In this document: piece after piece, positions 22,140 to 33,545 of the stretch | Position numbering within the stretch: position 1 is the first letter of the stretch | Layout of the letters: each line of letters opens with the position of its first letter | Assembly: GCF_051020975.1 (NCBI RefSeq) | Contig: NW_027478166.1 | Location: 559,501 to 623,500, forward strand | Length of the DNA: 64,000 nt | Source of the DNA: Osmia lignaria lignaria | Taxonomy: Eukaryota; Arthropoda; Insecta; Hymenoptera; Megachilidae | Direction: 5' to 3' | Program-made: the position numbers and the translations under genes | Notes under the pieces: generated by a model | The model's input: only the letters and a program-made list of their open reading frames with translations | Told to the model about the DNA's origin: nothing | The model's database searches: none

Positions 22140-23164
22140 ATAATTCTCTACAAAAAAGGTCTCTTAACATTTTGCCATAGCTCGCTTCGTTTCCGAGATA
22201 TTTGCAGATTTATCTCAAGGGAAGGGGCCTGACGGATATATTTCGAGATATTTCTTCTTCTTGTTGTTCTTCTTCTGCACAGCTAAGCTGGAAGTGGCAT
22301 TTGCGGCTCGCACTAGTGCAGAGTTATCTCAAAGAAAGGGGCCGCGGTGTTTCTGTATCTCTATTATGTTGGTGCGGCTTCGGAACTTTTAAATATCTTG
22401 ATATATCTCGAGAACTACGCATCTGATCAAAGAATATCATAGAACATAAATAGTAGGAAACTCAATTCTCTACAAAAAAGGTCTCTCAACATTTTGCCAT
22501 AGCTCGCTTCGTTTCGAGATATTTGCAGATTTATCTCAAGGGAAGGGGCCTAACGGACATATTTCCAGATATTTCTTCTTCTTGTTGTTCTTCTTCTGCA
22601 CAGCTAAGCTGGAAGTGGCATTTGCAGCTCGCAATAGTGCAGAGTTATCTCAAAGAAAGTGGCCACGGTGTTTCTGTATCTCTATTATGTTGGTGCGGCT
22701 TCGGAACTTTTAAATATCTCGATATATCTCGAGAACTACGCATCTGATCAAAAAATATCATACAACATAAAAAGTAGGAAACTTAATTCTCTACAAAAAA
22801 GGTCTCTTAACATTTTGCCATAGCTAGCTTCGTTTTCGAGACATTTGCAGATTTATCTCAAGGGAAGGGGCCTGACGGACATATTTCGAGATATTTCTTC
22901 TTCTTGTTGTTCTTCTTCTGCACAGCTAAGCTGGAAGTGGCATTTGCAGGTCGCAATAGTGCAGAGTTATCTCAAAGAAAGGGGCCACGGTGTTTCTGTA
23001 TCTCTATTATGTTTGTGCGGCTTCGGAACTTTTAAATATCTCGATATATCTCGAAAACTACGCTTCTGATCAAAAAATATCATAGAACATAAATTATAGG
23101 AAACATGATTCTCTACAAAAAAGGTCTCTTAACATTTTGCCATAGCTCGCTTCGTTTCCGAGAT
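22140..23164 (+). repeat. Last complete monomers before the switch
   Basis: 22138-22640 resembles 18598-19100 (shift 3540 bp, 11 x 322 minus 2), including tcaaagaatatc and a cttcgtttcgag boundary. The monomer 22843-23164 has ttgcaggtcgcaatag and ctcgaaaactacgcttc, a combination I saw nowhere else in this arm but often in arm R (as cgacctgcaaatgcc). Confidence 0.75.
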
Positions 23165-23338
23165 ATTTGCAGATTTATCTCAAGGGAAGGGTCCTGACGG
23201 ACATATTTCGGGATATTTCTTCTTCTTGTTGTTCTTCTTCTGCACAGCTAAGCTCGAGGTGGCATTTGCAGCTCGCAATAGTGCAGAGTGATCTCAAAGA
23301 AAGGGGCTACGGTGTTTCTGTATCTCTATTATGTTGGT
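23165..23338 (+). repeat. Truncated monomer at the switch, left side (174 bp)
   Basis: A normal start (atttgcagatttatctc) is followed by gctcgaggtggc, gagtgatctc and gggctacgg, markers of a class seen near 13834, 17374 and 21880 in the same arm. It stops at atgttggt, well before its normal end. Its class fits the left arm, so the left side of the join looks genuine. Confidence 0.9.
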
Positions 23339-23339
23339 T
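23338..23339. other. Orientation switch between the two satellite arms
   Basis: Up to 23338 the sequence reads ...tctattatgttggt in the + monomer sense. From 23339 it reads tctgcaaatatctcgg, which is the reverse complement of the monomer start. The next base expected in the left copy would be g, and the base expected before the right copy would be a; neither is present. The join is therefore blunt, with no added bases and no evident microhomology. Left monomer phase is 174 and right phase is 9, so the arms are not mirror images about the join. With + monomers drawn as arrows, the arms point toward each other. Confidence 0.95.
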
Positions 23340-23347
23340 CTGCAAAT
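23339..23347 (-). repeat. Residual 9 bp of a monomer at the switch, right side
   Basis: tctgcaaat is the reverse complement of the first nine monomer bases. The remaining 313 bases of that monomer are absent. The next monomer, 23348-23669, is complete. Confidence 0.85.
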
Positions 23348-23991
23348 ATCTCGGAAACGAAACGAGCTATGGCAAAATGTTAAGAGACCTTATTTGTAGA
23401 GAATTAAGTTTCCTAATTTTTATGTTCTATGATATTATTTGATCAGATGCGTAGTTCTCGAGATATATCAAGATATTTAAAAGTTCCGAAGCTGCACCAA
23501 CATAATAGAGGTACAGAAACACCGTGGCCCCTTTCTTTGAGATAACTCTGCACTATTGCGAGCTGCAAATGCCACTTCCAGCTTAGCTGTGCAGAAGAAG
23601 AACAACAAGAACAAGAAATATCTCGAAATATGTCCGTCAGGCCCCTTCCCTCGAGATAAATCTGCAAATATCTCGGAAACGAAGCGAGCTATGGCAAAAT
23701 GTTAAGATACCTTTTTTGTAGAGAATTAAGTTTCCTACTTTTTATGATCTATGATATTTTTTGATCAGATGCGTAGTTCTCGAGATATATCAAGATATTT
23801 AAAAGTTCCGAAGCTGCACCAACATAATAGAGGTACAGAAACACCGTGGCCCCTTTCTTTGAGATAACTCTGCACTATTGCGAGCTGCAAATGCCACTTC
23901 CAGCTTAGCTGTGCAGAAGAAGAACAACAAGAACAAGAAATATCTCGAAATATGTCCGTCAGGCCCCTTCCCTCGAGATAAATCTGCAAAT
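23348..23991 (-). repeat. Two near-identical neighbouring monomers
   Basis: Both carry ctgcaccaacataatagagg, aacaacaagaacaagaaat and ccttccctcgagata, and their 74-codon frames are identical. Their spacers differ: cttatttgtagag and gatattatttgatc in the first, ccttttttgtagag and tatgatctatg in the second. Confidence 0.8.
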
Positions 23992-25601
23992 ATCTCGGAA
24001 ACGAAGCGAGCTATGGCAAAATGTTAAGAGACCTTTTTTGTAGAGAATCAAGTTTCCTACTATTTATGTTCTATGATATTTTTTGATCAGATGCGTAGTT
24101 CTCGATATATATCAAGATATTTAAAAGTTCCGAAGCCGCACCAACATAATAGATATACAGAAACACCGTGGCCCCTTTCTTTGAGATAACTCTGCACTAT
24201 TGTGAGCTGCAAATGCCACTTCCAGCTTAGCTGTGCAGAAGAAGAACAACAAGAAGAAGAAATATCTCGAAATATGTCCGTCAGGCCCCTTCCCTTGAGA
24301 TAAATCTGCAAATATCTCGGAAACGAAGCGAGCTATGGCAAAACGTTAAGAGACCTTTTTTGTAGAGAATTATGTTTCCTACAATTTATGTTCTATGATA
24401 TTTTTTGATCAGAAGCGTAGTTTTCGAGATATATCGAGATATTTAAAAGTTCCGAAGCCGCACCAACATAATAGAGATACAGAAACACCGTGGCCCCTTT
24501 CTTTGAGATAACTCTGCACTATTGCGAGCTGCAAATGCCACTTCCAGCTTAGCTGTGCAGAAGAAGAACAACAAGAAGAAGAAATATCTCGAAATATGTC
24601 CGTCAGGCCCCTTCCCTTGAGATAAATCTGCAAATATCTCGGAAACGAAGCGAGCTATGGCAAAATGTTAAGAGACCTTATTTGTAGAGGATTACGTTTC
24701 CTAATTTTTATGTTCTATGATATTATTTGATCAGATGCGTAGTTCTCGAGATATATCAAGATATTTAAAAGTTCCGAAGCCGCACCAACATAATAGAGAT
24801 ACAGAAACACCGTGGCCCCTTTCTTCGAGATAACTCTGCACTAGTGCGAGCCGCAAATGCCGCTTCCAGCATAGCTGTGCAGAAGAAGAGCAACAAGAAG
24901 AAGAAATATCTCGAAATATGTCCGTCAGGCCCCTTCCCTCGAGATAAATCTGCAAATATCTCGGAAACGAAGCGAGCTATGGCAAAACGTTAAGAGACCT
25001 TTTTTGTAGAGAATTAAGTTTCCTACTATTTATGTTCTATGATATTTTTTGATCAGATGCGTAGTTCTCGAGATATATCAAGATATTTAAAAGTTCCGAA
25101 GCCGCACCAACATAATAGATATACAGAAACACCGTGGCCCCTTTCTTTGAGATAACTCTGCACTATTGTGAGCTGCAAATGCCACTTCCAGCTTAGCTGT
25201 GCAGAAGAAGAACAACAAGAAGAAGAAATATCTCGAAATATGTCCGTCAGGCCCCTTCCCTTGAGATAAATCTGCAAATATCTCGGAAACGAAGCGAGCT
25301 ATGGCAAAACGTTAAGAGAGCTTTTTTGCAGAGAATTATGTTTCCTACAATTTATGTTCTATGATATTTTTTGATCAGAAGCGTAGTTTTCGAGATATAT
25401 CGAGATATTTAAAAGTTCCGAAGCCGCACCAACATAATAGAGATACAGAAACACCGTGGCCCCTTTCTTTGAGATAACTCTGCACTACTGCGAGCTGCAA
25501 ATGCCACTTCCAGCTTAGCTGTGCAGAAGAAGAACCACAAGAAGAAGAAATATCTCGAAATATGTCCGTCAGTCCCCTTCCCTTGAGATAAATCTGCAAA
25601 T
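23992..25601 (-). repeat. Trimer repeat at a 966-bp shift
   Basis: Monomers 23992-24313 and 24314-24635 resemble 24958-25279 and 25280-25601: attgtgagctgc with agatatacag in the first of each pair, and gaagcgtagttttcgag in the second. The middle monomer 24636-24957 has gcgagccgcaaatgccgc and ccagcatagctg. Confidence 0.65.
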
Positions 25602-28600
25602 ATCTCGGAAACGAAGCGAGCTATGGCAAAATGTTAAGAGACCTTTTTTGTAGAGAATTAAGTTTCCTACTTTTTATGTTCTATGATATTTTTTGATCAG
25701 ATGCGTAGTTCTCGAGATATATCAAGATATTTAAAAGTTCCGAAGCCGCACCAACATAATAGAGATACAGAAACACCGTGGCCCCTTTCTTTGAGATAAC
25801 TCTGCACTATTGCGCGCTGCAAATGCCACTTCCAGCTTAGCTGTGCAGAAGAAGAACAACAAGAAGAAGAAATATCTCGAAATATGTCCGTCAGGCCCCT
25901 TCCCTTGAGATAAATCTGCAAATATCTCGGAAACGAAGCGAGCTATGGCAAAATGTTAAGAGACCTTTTTTGTAGAGAATTAAGTTTCCTACTTTTTATG
26001 TTCTATGATATTTTTTGATCAGATGTGTAGTTCTCGAGATATATCAAGATATTTAAAAGTTCCGAAGCTGCACCAACATAATAGAGGTACAGAAACACCG
26101 TGGCCCCTTTCTTTGAGATAACTCTGCACTATTGCGAGCTGCAAATGCCACTTCCAGCTTAGCTGTGCAGAAGAAGAACAACAAGAAGAAGAAATATCTC
26201 GAAATATGTCCGTCAGGCCCCTTCCCTTGAGATATATCTGCAAATATCTCGGAAACGAAACGAGCTATGGCAAAATGTTAAGAGACCTTTTCTGTAGAGA
26301 ATTATGTTTCCTACAATTTATGTTCTATGATATTTTTTGATCAGAAGCGTAGTTTTCGAGATATATCGAGATATTTAAAAGATCCGAAGCGGCACCAACA
26401 TAATAGACATACAGAAACACCGTGGCCCCTTTCTTTGAGATAACTCTGCACTAGTGCGAGCCGCAAATGCCGCTTCCAGCTTAGCTGTGCAGAAGAAGAA
26501 CAACAAGAAGAAGAAATATCTCGAAATATGTCCGTCAGGCCCCTTCCCACGAGATAAATCTCCAAATATCTCGGAAACGAAGCGAGCTATGGCAAAATGT
26601 TAAGAGACCTTTTTTGTAGAGAATTAAGTTTCCTACTTTTTATGTTCTATGATATTTTTTGATCAGATGCGTAGTTCTCGAGATATACCAAGATATTTAA
26701 AAGTTCCGAAGCCGCACCAACATAATAGAGATACAGAAACACCGTGGCCCCTTTCTTTGAGATAACTCTGCACTATTGCGCGCTGCAAATGCCACTTCCA
26801 GCTTAGCTGTGCAGAAGAAGAACAACAAGAACAAGAAATATCTCGAAATATGTCCGTCAGGCCCCTTCCCTTGAGATAAATCTGCAAATATCTCGGAAAC
26901 GAAGCGAGCTATGGCAAAATGTTAAGAGACCTTTTTTGTAGAGAATTAAGTTTCCTACTTTTTATGTTCTATGATATTTTTTGATCAGATGCGTAGTTCT
27001 CGAGATATATCAAGATATTTAAAAGTTCCGAAGCCGCACCAACATAATAGATATACAGAAACACCGTGGCCCCTTTCTTCGAGATAACTCTGCACTAGTG
27101 CGAGCCGCAAGTGCCGCTTCCAGCTTAGCTGTGCAGAAGAAGAACAACAAGAAGAAGAAATATCTCGAAATATGTCCGTCAGGCCCCTTCCCTCGAGATA
27201 AATCTGCAAATATCTCGGAAACGAAGCGAGCTATGGCAAAACGTTAAGAGACCTTTTTTGTAGAGAATTATGTTTCCTACAATTTATGTTCTATCATATT
27301 TTTTGATCAGAAGCGTAGTTCTCGAGATATATCAAGATATTTAAAAGTTCCGAAGCCGTACCAACATAATAGAGATACAGAAACACCGTGGCCCCTTTCT
27401 TTGAGATAACTCTGCGCTATTGCGAGCTGGAAATGCCACTTCCAGTTTAGCTGTGCAGAAGAAGAACAACAAGAAGAAGAAATATCTCGAAATATGTCCG
27501 TCAGGCCCCTTCCCTTGAGATATATCTGCAAATATCTCGGAAACCAAGCGAGCTATGGCAAAATGTTAAGAGACCTTTTTTGTAGAGAATTAAGTTTCCC
27601 ACTTTTTATGTTCTATGATATTTTTTGATCAGATGCGTAGTTCTCGAGATATATCAAGATATTTAAAAGTTCCGAAGCCGCACCAACATAATAGAGATAC
27701 AGAAACACTGTGGCCCCTTTTTTGAGATAACTCTGCACTACTGCGAGCTGCAAATGCCACTTCCAGCTTAGCTGTGCAGAAGAAGAACCACAAGAAGAAG
27801 AAATATCTCGAAATATGTCCGTCAGTCCCCTTCCCTTGAGATAAATCTGCAAATATCTCGGAAACGAAGCGAGCTATGGCAAAATGTTAAGAGACCTTTT
27901 TTGTAGAGAATTAAGTTTCCCACTTTTTATGTTCTATGATATTTTTTGATCAGATGCGCAGTTCTCGTGATATATCAAGATATTTAAAAGTTCCGAAGCC
28001 GCACCAACATAATAGAGATACAGAAACACCGTGGCCCCTTTCTTCGAGATAACTCTGCACTATTGCGAGCTGCAAATGCCACTTCCAGCTTAGCTGTGCA
28101 GAAGAAGAACAACAAGAAGAAGAAATATCTCGAACTATGTCCGTCAGGCCCCTTCCCTTGAGATAAATCTGCAAATATCTCGGAAACGAAGCGAGCTATG
28201 GCAAAACGTTAAGAGACCTTTTTTGTAGAGAATTATGTTTCCTACAATTTATGTTCTATGATATTTTTTGATCAGAAGCGTAGTTTTCGAGATATATCGA
28301 GATATTTAAAAGTTCCGAAGCCGCACCAACATAATAGAGATACAGAAACACCGTGGCCCCTTTCTTTGAGATAACTCTGCACTATTGCGACCTGCAAATG
28401 CCACTTCCAGCTTAGCTGTGCAGAAGAAGAACAACAAGAAGAAGAAATATCTCGAAATATGTCCGTCAAGCCCCTTCCCTTGAGATAAATCTGCAAATAT
28501 CTCGGAAACGAAGCGAGCGATGGCAAAATGTTAAGATACCTTTTTTGTAGAGAATTAAGTTTCCTACTTTTTATGTTCTATGATATTTTTTGATCAGATG

Positions 28601-29681
28601 CGTAGTTCTCGAGATATATCAAGATATTTAAAAGTTCCGAAGCTGCACCAACATAATAGAGGTACAGAAACACCGTGGCCCCTTTCTTTGAGATAACTCT
28701 GCACTATTGCGAGCTGCAAATGCCACTTCCCGCTTAGCTGTGCAGAAGAAGAACAACAAGAAGAAGAAATATCTCGAAATATGTCCGTCAGGCCCCTTCC
28801 CTTGAGATATATCTGCAAATATCTCGGAAACCAAGCGAGCTATGGCAAAATGTTAAGAGACCTTATTTGTAGAGAATTACGTTTCCTAATTTTTATGTTC
28901 TATGATATTATTTGATCAGATGCGTAGTTCTCGAGATATATCAAGATATTTAAAAGTTCCGAAGCCGCACCAACATGATAGAGATACAGAAACACCGTGG
29001 CCCCTTTCTTCGAGATAACTCTGCACTAGTGCGAGCCGCAAATGCCGCTTCCAGCTTAGCTGTGCAGAAGAAGAACCACAAGAAGAAGAAATATCTCGAA
29101 ATATGTCCGTCAGTCCCCTTCCCTTGAGATAAATCTGCAAATATCTCGGAAACGAAGCGAGCTATGGCAAAATGTTAAGAGACCTTTTTTGTAGAGAATT
29201 AAGTTTCCCACTTTTTATGTTCTATGATATTTTTTGATCAGATGCGCAGTTCTCGTGATATATCAAGATATTTAAAAGTTCCGAAGCCGCACCAACATAA
29301 TAGAGATACAGAAACACCGTGGCCCCTTTCTTCGAGATAACTCTGCACTATTGCGAGCTGCAAATGCCACTTCCAGCTTAGCTGTGCAGAAGAAGAACAA
29401 CAAGAAGAAGAAATATCTCGAAATATGTCCGTCAGGCCCCTTCCCTTGAGATAAATCTGCAAATATCTCGGAAACGAAGCGAGCTATGGCAAAACGTTAA
29501 GAGACCTTTTTTGTAGAGAATTATGTTTCCTACAATTTATGTTCTATGATATTTTTTGATCAGAAGCGTAGTTTTCGAGATATATCGAGATATTTAAAAG
29601 TTCCGAAGCCGCACCAACATAATAGAGATACAGAAACACCGTGGCCCCTTTCTTTGAGATAACTCTGCACTATTGCGACCT
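25602..29681 (-). repeat. Mixed satellite block with local repeats
   Basis: Holds no long recent duplication that I can see. A pair of related monomers (near 27950 and 29238) share gatgcgcagttctcgtgat. 28272-28915 resembles 29882-30525 at a 1610-bp shift. Monomer 27534-27854 is 1 bp short in ggccccttttttgag. Three monomers, 25924-26889, match 34617-35582. Confidence 0.7.
25924..26889 (-). repeat. Three monomers shared with a block 8.7 kb away, copy 1
   Basis: Linked rare markers gaaacgaaacgagc, ccttttctgtagag, aagatccgaagcggcacc and agacatacag recur in the same order at 34617-35582, a shift of 8693 bp (27 x 322 minus 1). The missing base is the deletion in monomer 27534-27854 between them. 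Confidence 0.7.
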
Positions 29682-31613
29682 GCAAATGCCACTTCCAGCT
29701 TAGCTGTGCAGAAGAAGAACAACAAGAAGAAGAAATATCTCGAACTATGTCCGTCAGGCCCCTTCCCTTGAGATAAATCTGCAAATATCTCGGAAACGAA
29801 GCGAGCTATGGCAAAACGTTAAGAGACCTTTTTTGTAGAGAATTATGTTTCCTACAATTTATGTTCTATGATATTTTTTGATCAGAAGCGTAGTTTTCGA
29901 GATATATCGAGATATTTAAAAGTTCCGAAGCCGCACCAACATAATAGAGATACAGAAACACCGTGGCCCCTTTCTTTGAGATAACTCTGCACTATTGCGA
30001 CCTGCAAATGCCACTTCCAGCTTAGCTGTGCAGAAGAAGAACAACAAGAAGAAGAAATATCTCGAAATATGTCCGTCAAGCCCCTTCCCTTGAGATAAAT
30101 CTGCAAATATCTCGGAAACGAAGCGAGCGATGGCAAAATGTTAAGATACCTTTTTTGTAGAGAATTAAGTTTCCTACTTTTTATGTTCTATGATATTTTT
30201 TGATCAGATGCGTAGTTCTCGAGATATATCAAGATATTTAAAAGTTCCGAAGCTGCACCAACATAATAGAGGTACAGAAACACCGTGGCCCCTTTCTTTG
30301 AGATAACTCTGCACTATTGCGAGCTGCAAATGCCACTTCCCGCTTAGCTGTGCACAAGAAGAACAACAAGAAGAAGAAATATCTCGAAATATGTCCGTCA
30401 GGCCCCTTCCCTTGAGATAAATCTGCAAATATCTCGGAAACGAAGCGAGCTATGGCAAAATGTTAAGAGACCTTATTTGTAGAGAATTACGTTTCCTAAT
30501 TTTTATGTTCTATGATATTATTTGATCAGATGCGTAGTTCTCGAGATATATCAAGATATTTAAAAGTTCCGAAGCCGCACCAACATAATAGAGATACAGA
30601 AACACCGTGGCCCCTTTCTTCGAGATAACTCTGCACTAGTGCGAGCCGCAAATGCCGCTTCCAGCTTAGCTGTGCAGAAGAAGAACAACAAGAAGAAGAA
30701 ATATCTCGAAATATGTCCGTCAGGCCCCTTCCCTCGAGATAAATCTGCAAATATCTCGGAAACGAAGCGAGCTATGGCAAAACGTTAAGAGACCTTTTTT
30801 GTAGAGAATTATGTTTCCTACAATTTATGTTCCATGATATTTTTTGATCAGAAGCGTAGTTTTCGAGATATATCGAGATATTTAAAAGTTCCGAAGCCGC
30901 ACCAACATAATAGAGATACAGAAACACCGTGGCCCCTTTCTTTGAGATAACTCTGCACTATTGCGACCTGCAAATGCCACTTCCAGCTTAGCTGTGCAGA
31001 AGAAGAACAACAAGAAGAAGAAATATCTCGAAATATGTCCGTCAGGCCCCTTCCCTCGAGATAAATCTGCAAATATCTCGGAAACGAAGCGAGCTATGGC
31101 AAAATGTTAAGAGACCTTTTTTGTAGAGAATTAAGTTTCCTACTTTTTATGTTCTATGATATTTTTTGATCAGATGCGTAGTTCTCGAGATATATCAAGA
31201 TATTTAAAAGTTCCGAAGCCGCACCAACATAATAGAGATACAGAAACACCGTGGCCCCTTCCTTCGAGATAACTCTGCACTAGTGCGAGCCGCAAATGCC
31301 GCTTCCAGCTTAGCTGTGCAGAAGAAGAACAACAAGAAGAAGAAATATCTCGAAATATGTCCGTCAGGCCCCTTCCCTCGAGATAAATCTGCAAATATCT
31401 CGGAAACGAAGCGAGCTATGGCAAAATGTTAAGAGACCTTTTTTGTAGAGAATTAAGTTTCCTACTATTTATGTTCTATGATATTTTTTGATCAGATGCG
31501 TAGTTCTCAAGATTTATCAAGATATTTAAAAGTTCCGAAGCCGCACCAACATAATAGATATACAGAAACACCGTGGCCCCTTTCTTTGAGATAACTCTGC
31601 ACTATTGCGAGCT
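29682..31613 (-). repeat. Six-monomer (1932-bp) tandem duplication, copy 1
   Basis: Six monomers match the next six in order: cgaactatgtcc, then ccgtcaagcccc with gcgagcgatgg, then cttcccgcttagc, then gcgagccgcaaatgccgc, then cgacctgc with ccctcgagata, then ggccccttccttcgag. Differences I found by eye are gtgcacaagaag near 30354 and gttccatgat near 30830. Confidence 0.85.
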
Positions 31614-33545
31614 GCAAATGCCACTTCCAGCTTAGCTGTGCAGAAGAAGAACAACAAGAAGAAGAAATATCTCGAACTATGTCCGTCAGGCCCCTTCCCT
31701 TGAGATAAATCTGCAAATATCTCGGAAACGAAGCGAGCTATGGCAAAACGTTAAGAGACCTTTTTTGTAGAGAATTATGTTTCCTACAATTTATGTTCTA
31801 TGATATTTTTTGATCAGAAGCGTAGTTTTCGAGATATATCGAGATATTTAAAAGTTCCGAAGCCGCACCAACATAATAGAGATACAGAAACACCGTGGCC
31901 CCTTTCTTTGAGATAACTCTGCACTATTGCGACCTGCAAATGCCACTTCCAGCTTAGCTGTGCAGAAGAAGAACAACAAGAAGAAGAAATATCTCGAAAT
32001 ATGTCCGTCAAGCCCCTTCCCTTGAGATAAATCTGCAAATATCTCGGAAACGAAGCGAGCGATGGCAAAATGTTAAGATACCTTTTTTGTAGAGAATTAA
32101 GTTTCCTACTTTTTATGTTCTATGATATTTTTTGATCAGATGCGTAGCTCTCGAGATATATCAAGATATTTAAAAGTTCCGAAGCTGCACCAACATAATA
32201 GAGGTACAGAAACACCGTGGCCCCTTTCTTTGAGATAACTCTGCACTATTGCGAGCTGCAAATGCCACTTCCCGCTTAGCTGTGCAGAAGAAGAACAACA
32301 AGAAGAAGAAATATCTCGAAATATGTCCGTCAGGCCCCTTCCCTTGAGATAAATCTGCAAATATCTCGGAAACGAAGCGAGCTATGGCAAAATGTTAAGA
32401 GACCTTATTTGTAGAGAATTACGTTTCCTAATTTTTATGTTCTATGATATTATTTGATCAGATGCGTAGTTCTCGAGATATATCAAGATATTTAAAAGTT
32501 CCGAAGCCGCACCAACATAATAGAGATACAGAAACACCGTGGCCCCTTTCTTCGAGATAACTCTGCACTAGTGCGAGCCGCAAATGCCGCTTCCAGCTTA
32601 GCTGTGCAGAAGAAGAACAACAAGAAGAAGAAATATCTCGAAATATGTCCGTCAGGCCCCTTCCCTCGAGATAAATCTGCAAATATCTCGGAAACGAAGC
32701 GAGCTATGGCAAAACGTTAAGAGACCTTTTTTGTAGAGAATTATGTTTCCTACAATTTATGTTCTATGATATTTTTTGATCAGAAGCGTAGTTTTCGAGA
32801 TATATCGAGATATTTAAAAGTTCCGAAGCCGCACCAACATAATAGAGATACAGAAACACCGTGGCCCCTTTCTTTGAGATAACTCTGCACTATTGCGACC
32901 TGCAAATGCCACTTCCAGCTTAGCTGTGCAGAAGAAGAACAACAAGAAGAAGAAATATCTCGAAATATGTCCGTCAGGCCCCTTCCCTCGAGATAAATCT
33001 GCAAATATCTCGGAAACGAAGCGAGCTATGGCAAAATGTTAAGAGACCTTTTTTGTAGAGAATTAAGTTTCCTACTTTTTATGTTCTATGATATTTTTTG
33101 ATCAGATGCGTAGTTCTCGAGATATATCAAGATATTTAAAAGTTCCGAAGCCGCACCAACATAATAGAGATACAGAAACACCGTGGCCCCTTCCTTCGAG
33201 ATAACTCTGCACTAGTGCGAGCCGCAAATGCCGCTTCCAGCTTAGCTGTGCAGAAGAAGAACAACAAGAAGAAGAAATATCTCGAAATATGTCCGTCAGG
33301 CCCCTTCCCTCGAGATAAATCTGCAAATATCTCGGAAACGAAGCGAGCTATGGCAAAATGTTAAGAGACCTTTTTTGTAGAGAATTAAGTTTCCTACTAT
33401 TTATGTTCTATGATATTTTTTGATCAGATGCGTAGTTCTCAAGATTTATCAAGATATTTAAAAGTTCCGAAGCCGCACCAACATAATAGATATACAGAAA
33501 CACCGTGGCCCCTTTCTTTGAGATAACTCTGCACTATTGCGAGCT
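31614..33545 (-). repeat. Six-monomer (1932-bp) tandem duplication, copy 2
   Basis: Directly follows copy 1. A private change is gtagctctcgag near 32147. Monomers at 31507 and 33439 both read tctcaagatttatc in place of the usual tctcgagatatatc. The match fades near 33600, where this side reads atctccaaatatg. Confidence 0.85.

Larger units (their letters stand above)
1..23338 (+). repeat. Satellite array, arm L (322-bp monomer, + orientation)
   Basis: Landmarks such as tttgcagatttatctc recur every 322 bp from the first base to the switch at 23338. This gives 72 complete monomers followed by a 174-bp truncated one. The 72 monomers span 23164 bp, 20 bp less than 72 x 322. The deficit is accounted for by four monomers with a 3-bp loss (starting near 1289, 5794, 6113 and 8686) and eight with a 1-bp loss. 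Several monomer classes seen here were not noticed in the other arm: one with cagattcagctcaaagg, one with cccatagctggcatcg, and one with gcatagctaagc. No unique sequence or inserted element interrupts the array. Function is unknown; a heterochromatic or centromeric role is inferred only from the array structure. Confidence 0.98.

Noticed and set aside
23165..23669. Orientation switch as a simple fold-back sequencing artefact
   Set aside because: A fold-back gives mirror symmetry about the join. Here the phases are 174 and 9, and the classes on the two sides differ. A chimeric assembly join is still possible.
27341..27547. A second overlapping frame (starting MVSEIFAD or MFADL) as a membrane protein
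   Set aside because: Its hydrophobic FFFLLFFF run is just the TTC/TTG tract read in another frame. It opens only when the boundary reads aaaccaagcg or atgtttgcag.
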